A stretch of 64,000 nt of DNA. It comes from Saccharum officinarum. Its lineage: Eukaryota > Streptophyta > Magnoliopsida > Poales > Poaceae. Under the pieces are notes generated by a model. It did not search any database and had not been told where the DNA came from. It was given only the letters and a program-made list of their open reading frames with translations. Below, one piece after another: positions 56,842-64,000 of this stretch. Position 1 is the first letter of the stretch, and each line of letters opens with the position of its first letter. The stretch is from the NCBI GenBank assembly GCA_020631735.1, contig CM036201.1:78716502-78780501 (forward strand). Reading direction: 5' to 3'. Position numbers and translations under genes: made by a program.

Positions 56842-58301
56842 CTAGGATTTTAAGACAAGCACTAGTGCAACGTTTTAAAAAGTAGGGTTTCATATAGATA
56901 GCCTAGGTTTATTTGTTTGTTCGTTTTTACTTTCAGTTATTCACTGGTGTTTAATATTTTTCAGCGGAATACAGGATTCTTCTGTCTGAGATTACTCATG
57001 TGAAACCTTCTAACAATATTAAAAAAAATAATGTAGCAGGACACTACAACTTAAAGCTACATGGTTATCAACGGGTGGAAGGGGGTAAAGAGCTGTCCCC
57101 ATATTAGAAAAAATATAATAAAATGTACAGTGTAGATTTAAAATTAATGATGACTGAATGACAAGTGCTAGGTCGTATTTTATTAACCAACAAAAATAAT
57201 CAGAAGAGCAATGTATAATTGTAAAGGTCATCTCCATCATTTCAATTGTGTTAAGAATCACAAAGTTCCAATCATATCACATACCCTAGGTGCAAAATTT
57301 CACAGATCTCAGAGATATAATAAATTATCTTAGTCACATTAGTTTGTTTTACTTTTAGCAATGCACATTATAAACCAATGTCTAATAATCTGAAGTGATG
57401 CATCATAGAGGTGTATATGCATCAAGTAGCATGCAAATGTTAGTTACTGTTAGTCATTCAGTGATGACTGATGAGTAGTAAGTAGTAACTCTGGTAACCG
57501 AAAACTGTTAATGATCAGTCACAAATTTGAACATTTTTGTCGAGGAACTTAATTTTTAACAGGAAACTTGCAGCACGGATTTGAAAAGCTGTGTAACTAT
57601 CATATGGCTCATACAAAAATTGGAAATAAATTCAGTTGATTTTTTTGGTTTGTTTACTATGCCTTTTCACCAATGTCAAAAGAATCATCAATCTTAGGGT
57701 AGAAAAACTGAGGCACAATTAAAATATTTCTTGTTCTTAACAAGTAGACAATTCTATCTTGGTGAGACGGCATAATGGAAAATCTTCTTGATCACAACTG
57801 GAATTCCTCTCACGTTAAGTAGGTGCAGGTAAATAACAAATTCTTGTTGTTCTCCAACTAAAGTATAAGACAAAGTCTGGACTCTAATTGAATTGAATAA
57901 AGCGTGACTGAACTGATACAACTCCTGAACAAACTCTATCAACTTGTGGACACCCCTGATTCCTTCTTCCTGCCACGCTCATATGTTTTCCCGATGAATG
58001 TTCCAACAACACATTCTTAGATATGTAGTTATGTTGAGTTATTATGATCACAACCTTTTTATAAAATTCCTAAACATTAGCTAACAAAAAGTATTAAACA
58101 GAACCTTCAGCTCTTAAAGTCCTTGTCATCCATGATACTTCTGCTAAAGGTAAAGGAATTTCTATAACTTATACTAACTTCTTTTAATATTCAAAATCCT
58201 TTGATCAACCTCATTTCAACTTGACTATGAAAACAAAGTGACGAAAGAATGTCAACAACAGCCTTACAGTTACAAGTGGTGGATTTACAGCAAAATTTCC
58301 T
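56842..58301. other. AT-rich spacer between PPR copies
   Basis: No gene is recognised. The last 80 bases (GCCTTACAGTTACAAGTGGTGGATTTACAGCAAAATTTCC) are a further duplicate of the 3' sequence that follows the PPR copies. Confidence 0.5.
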
Positions 58302-58311
58302 ATCCAGATAT

Positions 58312-59073
58312 CAACCTGCCGTTGGATATCCTCATCCACTCCCCAAATCCACACCCGTGCTGTTCGGGTAGGGTATGGGTGAGTGACTAGCTACCCGTTG
58401 GATGAAGGGTAGGGTACGGGTATACCCGCATTTACCCGTAACCTTGTCTTCCCTTGCATCTACCTCCGTTCATGCCCTTTCTCAGATGTATCACAAAAAT
58501 CCCAAGCATGTAAGGAAGTGTGGCACGAGGAGGAGGACCTTCTGTAGGTGGCTGTGTCCGTCTGTAGCTGCGGGAGCTGCGCTGGCACCACCACCGACAG
58601 TGGGGACGACGGCGACGGCGAGACGTGCTGTAGGTGCTGCTGTGCTGTGCAGCCTCTGCATGTGCGCCAGTAGCGGCGACGGCGACGGCGAGACGTGCTG
58701 CCGTTGTGCTCTGCAGCCTCTGTGCATGTGCGCCGCCGCCGCCGGAGGCGACGGCAGGTGCCGCTGTGCTGTGCAGCCTGCGTGCATGTGGTTGTGGGAA
58801 CTACGGAGATGTCGCCGCCGTATGCAGCCGGCAGCAGAAACAAGCAAAGATGAGGAAGACGAGGAGCTGCATGTTGGATCCTCGGACAGTGTTTCCTGTA
58901 ATCCGTTCAGTCTAGCAAGCAAGTAAGCACGTGTTCTTCACTTCTTCAGTAGATGAATCAAATTACCCATTGGGTACGGGGAATTACGGGGAGGGTAAGA
59001 ATGGATATCTTACAAAGTGAATTTGGATATGGATACGAGCGGGTTTGCTCGTACCCTCCCCAACGGCAGGTTG
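58312..59073. mobile_element. MULE-like insertion beside the PPR stop codon, 10-bp duplication
   Basis: ATCCAGATAT occurs at 58302-58311 and 59074-59083 and frames a 762-bp element with perfect 14-bp inverted ends (CAACCTGCCGTTGG / CCAACGGCAGGTTG). The length of the duplication suits a Mutator-like element. Both sides also have GGGTACGGG/CCCGTACCC-like subterminal stretches. Inside, three imperfect copies of a ~65-bp TGTGCTGTGCAGCCTC..CATGTGCGCC unit make frames rich in Cys (for example LCMCA). No transposase is present. The element lies 15 bp downstream of the PPR stop codon, within its 3' untranslated region. Confidence 0.82.
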
Positions 59074-59087
59074 ATCCAGATATCAAC

Positions 59088-60479
59088 TTATCTTCCAGTC
59101 TTCCTATGAGATAATATGTCTTTGAAGACCTTCATTTCACCATCTGAATACGAAGGTTTTCTCCCAGTAACCAACTTCATTATCTCTCTCGCATTCCTAT
59201 CCTTTGATATAGACATAAGGCCTTTCAACAGTTGGTTAATAGTATCGACACTCGGAAACCAATTTTTCTCCATGCTATCCTTGCAGAACCTGAATGCCAA
59301 ATCGAAGTCCCTTCTCTCACAGAGGTAATGGACCATCGTCTGGTAAACCTTACTGTTTGGCTTGCATCCCCTCCCGTGCATCGCGCCAAAGACTGTCTTG
59401 GCCATCTCATGCTCACCCATCATGAAGAAACCCTTGATAATTAGATTGTATGTGATCTCATCTGGTTTGATCCCCGCCGCATACATTTTCCGCACCAACT
59501 CATTTGCCTGCCACCCCCTTCCCCTGTTAATCAGGAACTGGATCCTGACATTGTAGGTAGCAAGTGTCGGCTCACAACCCCTCAGCCTCATGAGGTTCCA
59601 CAAACCATCCCCAACCTCGCGCCGGCCACACTTATAGAACGCAGCCATGAGCGTTGTGTACGTGACGACATCCGGCAGCACACCAACCCCCTCCATCCCC
59701 TGCATGACCTGGTACGCCGCACGCAAGTCCCCCATGTCGCAGTACGTCTTGACCACCGTGTTACACGAGATGTCATCCAGCTCGACACCGTACTTTTCCA
59801 GCCCCTCCTCGAACAGCCACAGAGCCTCATCAAACATCCGTGCTCGCAGCAGCACCTTCATGGTGGCATTGAACGACTTGGCGGTGCGCGGGCACCCGTA
59901 CATCCCCATCTCCTGGAAAGTCCGCAGCGCATGGCCTGGCATCCCGGCCTTCCCGTACAGGCCGATGATCCTGACCACGAACCCCTCCCGCCTCCCCTGG
60001 GGCAGCGCCTTGTGCTGCTCGAGGATCTCCTCGACGAGGTCATTCCGCCGAGCACCTGCCAGGCGCGCCACCGCGTCCTCGAACGCGAAGCGGTTCTCCA
60101 CCAGGAGGCGGTTGTGCGCATTGGCCCTGAACAGCTGGTACAGCCGCTCCGGGTCCCGCTCATGCTTGATCCTGACCAGCACCGGCCGCTCCTCCTCCTC
60201 CTCCTCCGCCTTCTCCTCGGCTGGGGCGGCTGCGGGGGAGGGAGAGGAGGAGGGCTGGCCGCCGCCGGGGCGGCGGCAGCGGCGGTCACCCTTGGAGGCG
60301 GAGACCGCGGCGCGGCAGGCGGCGATGGTGGGGAAGTCGGCGGGGTGAGGGGAGTGCGCGTGCGCGGAGGAGAAAGGGTGGCGCCCCGAGGGCGGTCGCG
60401 AGAGCCCCGCGGCGATGACGGTGAGCGCGACGGCGTCGAAGGCTGCGCAGAGCTTGCGGAGGGCGCCCAGGGAGAGCAT
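59088..60479 (-). CDS. P-class pentatricopeptide repeat protein, probably mitochondrial
   Basis: One intronless frame of 463 residues from the ATG at 60479. The N-terminus (MLSLGALRKLCAAFDAV ... Arg/Ser/Ala-rich) looks like an organelle transit peptide. A low-complexity stretch with EEKAEEEEEE follows. About eight 35-residue P-type motifs cover residues 180-455, including SFNATMKVLLRARMFDEALW, VVTYTTLMAAFYKCGR, ATYNVRIQFLINRGRGW and ITYNLIIKGFFMMGEHEM. PPR proteins bind single-stranded RNA and act in organelle RNA processing or translation. The phrase NVRIQFLINRGRGWQAN and the overall order match Arabidopsis At4g36680/At2g18520 (mitochondrial). The frame stays open upstream to 60866, so an earlier start is possible, but the sequence upstream lacks a transit-peptide pattern. 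Two partial duplicates lie downstream. Confidence 0.9.
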   Translation of the reverse strand: MLSLGALRKLCAAFDAVALTVIAAGLSRPPSGRHPFSSAHAHSPHPADFPTIAACRAAVSASKGDRRCRRPGGGQPSSSPSPAAAPAEEKAEEEEEERPVLVRIKHERDPERLYQLFRANAHNRLLVENRFAFEDAVARLAGARRNDLVEEILEQHKALPQGRREGFVVRIIGLYGKAGMPGHALRTFQEMGMYGCPRTAKSFNATMKVLLRARMFDEALWLFEEGLEKYGVELDDISCNTVVKTYCDMGDLRAAYQVMQGMEGVGVLPDVVTYTTLMAAFYKCGRREVGDGLWNLMRLRGCEPTLATYNVRIQFLINRGRGWQANELVRKMYAAGIKPDEITYNLIIKGFFMMGEHEMAKTVFGAMHGRGCKPNSKVYQTMVHYLCERRDFDLAFRFCKDSMEKNWFPSVDTINQLLKGLMSISKDRNAREIMKLVTGRKPSYSDGEMKVFKDILSHRKTGR

Positions 60480-60905
60480 CTGGCCTCGCTCGATCCCGGG
60501 GCGCGAGCCTAGGGCGCGGAGGCGGCTGCGGCGGCCATGGGCGTGGTGGGCGGCGAAGTGAGGAGGGGACAAGAGCGGTGGAGAGGAGTGCGCGGCGGCG
60601 GCGTGGAGGCGCAACGCACCGCTCCGTCCCAGCGGACTCGCGAGCGGTGGGCGAGAGCCCACGGTTTCCCCAACCAGAAGCCTAGAACTGGGCTGGTTGG
60701 GCTTTGAGGGCATGGCGTAGTTAGGCCTTATATGGGCCTTCAGCCCAGCACACATACGGGCTCGGCCTGGGCTCGGGCGCAGTTCACAATCTTTCTCTTT
60801 AGGTTCATTTGCTGGGACGGGACGGGATGATCCGGGGGTGCGTTTGGTTGTTTGATTGATATGCATGGATGGGATACGGATGAGATATGACCATCTATCA
60901 GCCTA

Positions 60906-61020
60906 GCCTGTTCGTTTCGCTGGTTTATTGTGCTGAAAGCACTGTTCGCTGGTTTGTTGTGAGAGAAAAACACTGCTGGATGGCTGCTGATTCTGCTGAT
61001 AAGTCCAAACGAATATGGCC
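60906..61020. mobile_element. MITE of the GCCCTGTTCG family upstream of the PPR gene
   Basis: 115 bp from GCCTGTTCGTTTCGCTGG to AAGTCCAAACGAATATGGCC with imperfect inverted ends and the family core TTGTTGTGAGAGAAAAACACTG. It lies about 430 bp upstream of the PPR start codon. Confidence 0.72.
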
Positions 61021-63720
61021 CACGTGTTTGGTTTGCTAGATCAATGGAACGAGAAAATCCCTAGATAGGAAATATATCACAAGATGTTAGATTTCTTGAT
61101 TCGTAAAAATCTTGCGGACCAGCTTATCTATGCCTTCTAATCTCTATCATTAGTAAATAAACTAAGGATTATTAGTATGTTATATTATTATACTTAGTAA
61201 TTATGATGGTAGGATTAGTTTTGATAAGTGCTAATACGTTGATTAGTGCATGTGTTTGTGTGCTAATTAGGATATTAGTGGTGCTAATTAACATATTTTA
61301 TTTTAAATTTGTGATTATCATGAAAAAATAGTATTAGTGCATATTTATCAGTGTCTAATTAGGTGTTATTATTTTAAAATAATAGATATAATTAGTAAAC
61401 TATTCTTATCACATCCACTTTCATCCATCTAATCAAACAGAAAATGACTCATTCCATCCATCCAACCAAACATGCATCATTGATATCCTTATCTCAGTAT
61501 CCATGGATCACCATATCCTATCCAACTTCGTCCTCGAACCAAACGTAAGTGGATGGGTCTTTCACTCTTTCCTCATTTCCTGGTACAAGTTTCTCCCTCT
61601 CTTCTTCACTTCTTTCATGGGTAAAAGCTAGAGATTTTGTTCCATAAAAAGGAAATTATACAAATTAAGAATAAAAAAATTATGTCCCTCGAGATCTTTT
61701 GGTTCTTTTTAGAAGATGCTTAGGCTAGCTCAGTGGGAGTTTCATTCACATTTAAGAGGTGACACGTCAATAAAAATGAAGATGTAGTGTAGGAATTACG
61801 AGGAGATGAAACATACTTCACAAGCATAGTGAAACTCCACTAGGAGCATTTTGTTTCGCTCTCACGTATTGGAAACCAAGTGAAAACTCCATAAAAGCAT
61901 TTCGTTTCATAACACCATTCAACATTTAAATGCATGAGCTTATGAAACTGTAAAATGAAACTATGCATTGTGAGGCTTTTTTCATTTCATCACCTCACTT
62001 GTAAGTTACTCTAGGGAACGATGCAATGGAATCTAGCACTGGAATGACCTTATAAAAATAGAGTGTGTGCGTGTGTTCTAGTGTTTATAATGGTGAGTGT
62101 ACATGCATATACTGTGTTTGAAAAAAAAAAGAGATAAGATCAAGCGCCTTTCCACTGTGTCCTTGCTTAAACTAACTGACAAATGCTCTCTTGCTTCCAA
62201 ACCATTCTCTCTGTTCTCAGCTCGTTGCATGATGGCTACTTGTTTTCCTGCAGATTAGCCAAAAGCGGTTAAGCGGGATAATCCAATTCTCGCCGGCCAA
62301 ATAAGCAAGGATCCGATGCCACATTCGTAAACACAGCCAAAAGCGATGGGTGCAAAAATTAAAAATGAAAACAAGAGGTCAATCAAGTAGCTGGACAAAG
62401 CTGTTATCCACAGATAAAGCTCTGCTTTGGCCTTTGTTGGATGCTAATCATGATAGCACATAGTTACACGTACGGGGATTAGGGACTAACTCTTCTATAA
62501 TGAGGAGGCCACAAATATATACTTACAATTTCCTCAAAACAAAGATTAGGGGATAAATTGATCAGGATACTTTAAGGTTATTACAAGTAGTGCTAATTAC
62601 TTCTCCATCTTTTCTGTCAGATTTTAGCTCTTAGTATTAAGGGAGAATAGCTCCATTCTACGGATCACAAATTCATATTGCCCTTGCCTTCTGGCCTTCT
62701 GGTTGGGTCATAGCATTCGATGTTAGCAATCTTGTTGCGTCGTGCTGCACGAGTTCAGAGTTCAGAGTTCTACGCATGCAGCCCACAGTTGTATGCAGGC
62801 ATTCAGAGTTCAGAGTTGGGTCCAGTAATTCAGCTACTGCAGCAGTGCGTTTATTAGTTCAGACTTCAGAGTTCAGCTACTGCAGTTCATCTTCATTGTG
62901 GCTAATAGTATAGTTCAGGGATCCAAGATTCAGCTGCTCCTGTTCATGGTCATGGCAACAGTTACATGGTACCTGGCGAGACACCTGAATTGATGCATAT
63001 CCATCATAAATCATAAAATCCATGCATGGTCTGCATGGTGCCAAAACTGATGGTCAGGCCTAGGAGATGGCTGCCGCCCATGGGATGAGATGAGACCACC
63101 GAGCTTGAGAAGAGAAGATGAACCGCGCCTCTCCTCCTCTGCATCCCCTCTTTGTTCAGTGTTCAGTACGGCACCACTTGCTGGAGTACAGCTGTACAGG
63201 CCAGGGAGTGGAGCTGTCAGCTCAGCTGCAACTTGCAGGGTTGCGGCAGGCTTGGAGTGGCGTTTTATTAATCTGCTAAAAATAGATGAGATGACAGTGA
63301 ATGCTGGATATGTGCTGTTTAATAACTAACCTAATGCACAGGGTAACACTGCTACTGCCACTCCAGAAAAGAACTGGACTCTGTGATTTTTTTTTGTGGT
63401 TGAGAAAAGAAGCATCATTTTTATATATAAAAATATAAAATTATGAGAATATGTCTGCAGATAATGACGCATGTAAAGATGGTTATGGTTAAAGTTAAAC
63501 CGCCAGACGGTTAAAGAGCAACCGCTTCCATAAAAGATGGGGGAAAGTGAGTGGGGGAAGATGACAGCTCTGCAGCTGCAACGAATCCCTCCCTCCAGTT
63601 TCTCTGCCGCCGTTCGGTCCCTTCGCCTCCTCTCGGCCAACCGCCCTTGTCTACTCCCTCTTCCATCCCCTCTCCCTCTCCTGAGTCCATAACCACCCTG
63701 GTCCTGGCAAAAACTGCTTG
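61021..63720. other. intergenic region, AT-rich, no recognised gene
   Basis: AT-rich sequence to about 62.6 kb, including ATTAG-rich stretches at 61150-61400. A patch at about 62750-62900 repeats TTCAGAGTTCAGAGTT several times. The frames at 63090-63329 (+) and near 63326-63696 (-) show no domain and are not called. Confidence 0.5.
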
Positions 63721-63726
63721 CTCCCC

Positions 63727-63734
63727 ATAAATAT
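63727..63734 (+). promoter_or_regulatory. probable TATA box of a gene beyond the window
   Basis: ATAAATAT, preceded by a CT-rich stretch (CTACTCCCTCTTCCATCCCCTCTCCC) and followed about 30 bp later by a GA-rich leader (GAGGGAGAGAGTCAGAGGG). This is the common layout of a plant promoter. Confidence 0.5.
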
Positions 63735-63759
63735 CAGGAAGCCACCCACAGACACACCC

Positions 63760-64000
63760 AGAGGGAGAGAGTCAGAGGGAGAGAGGTGAATCCAATTCAG
63801 TCGTCTCGGAACAGATTCTTCTTCGTGGGGGGCAAGAATCTGGTTTCCACTGCCGCTTACTACAAGGTTTTCGCTGCCGTGGATGGTAGGTTCTTGCTTT
63901 GGTAAGACAATTGCGGGGTGAAAAGGAGCCGGGAAAAGGCCGTAGAAAGACTGGAATTTTTGTCCATAGTCAGAGGCGCGATTGTTCTGTTCTTATCCCC
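63760..64000 (+). other. probable 5' leader of a plus-strand gene continuing past the window
   Basis: The GA-rich leader continues with TTCTTCTTCGTGGGGGGCAAGAATCTGG. An ATG at about 63883 (GTGGATGGTAGGTTC) is followed at once by a GGTAGGT donor-like string and then by no long frame, so the leader is probably spliced. The product cannot be told. Confidence 0.35.

Noticed and set aside
58402..58926. Cys-rich frame that might be a secreted peptide or metallothionein-like gene
   Set aside because: It lies within the MULE-like element, comes from a GC-rich tandem repeat, is open in three frames and has no signal peptide.
63090..63696. Short frames on both strands just before the last promoter
   Set aside because: No conserved domain and low-complexity composition; the promoter downstream suggests that this is upstream regulatory DNA.

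Overview
This is plant nuclear DNA from a grass. Genes have GC-rich first exons and short GT-AG introns, and the DNA between them is full of small grass-type transposons (Stowaway-like, elements with ends resembling GGGCxTGTTTAGTT, and GCCCTGTTCG-type MITEs). The proteins look panicoid; sorghum, sugarcane, Miscanthus or maize relatives are the likeliest sources, but this is inference. The CCoAOMT-like and CSN6 genes suggest a block syntenic with rice chromosome 8 (from memory, to be checked). There are no operons, CRISPR arrays or recognisable tRNA or rRNA genes. Two 100-N scaffold gaps lie at 31683-31782 and 46887-46986.

Layout. 1-11 kb is a gene-rich arm: a CCoAOMT-like O-methyltransferase (+), a WPP-domain-interacting KASH protein of the nuclear envelope (+) and a WD40 protein (-) convergent with it. 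11-26.7 kb is a transposon-rich stretch. It holds a 1.36-kb poly(A) retroposon with a 16-bp target-site duplication and a possible 6.9-kb gene-capturing DNA element that carries two ERECTA-like LRR exon fragments. 26.7-31.2 kb is a Sec14-nodulin-type phosphatidylinositol-transfer gene (-). After the first gap come a decayed Ty1/copia element with its 3' LTR and a pile of nested MITEs. 39-40.1 kb is a DUF1618 gene (+), and just after its last recognised exon a non-autonomous hAT element has an 8-bp duplication. 44.9-46.9 kb is the 3' half of a CLC-f-type chloride channel (-), cut by the second gap. 48-54.4 kb holds COP9 signalosome subunit 6 (+) convergent with an FBL10-like F-box/LRR gene (-). 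55.5-60.5 kb holds a mitochondrial-type PPR gene (-), two decayed partial copies of it and a MULE-like insertion next to its stop codon. The last 300 bases look like the promoter and leader of another plus-strand gene.

The genes are ordinary housekeeping or regulatory genes and do not form one pathway. The strongest unusual signals concern sequence quality and genome dynamics. First, six genes (about 7.8 kb of coding sequence) read without a single frameshift. The three genes between 26.7 and 46.9 kb, around the two gaps, carry about fifteen one-base length differences, mostly in short G or C runs. This points to a locally inaccurate assembly rather than three pseudogenes. Second, several insertions can be dated or proved from target-site duplications and from paralogous empty sites inside the window.
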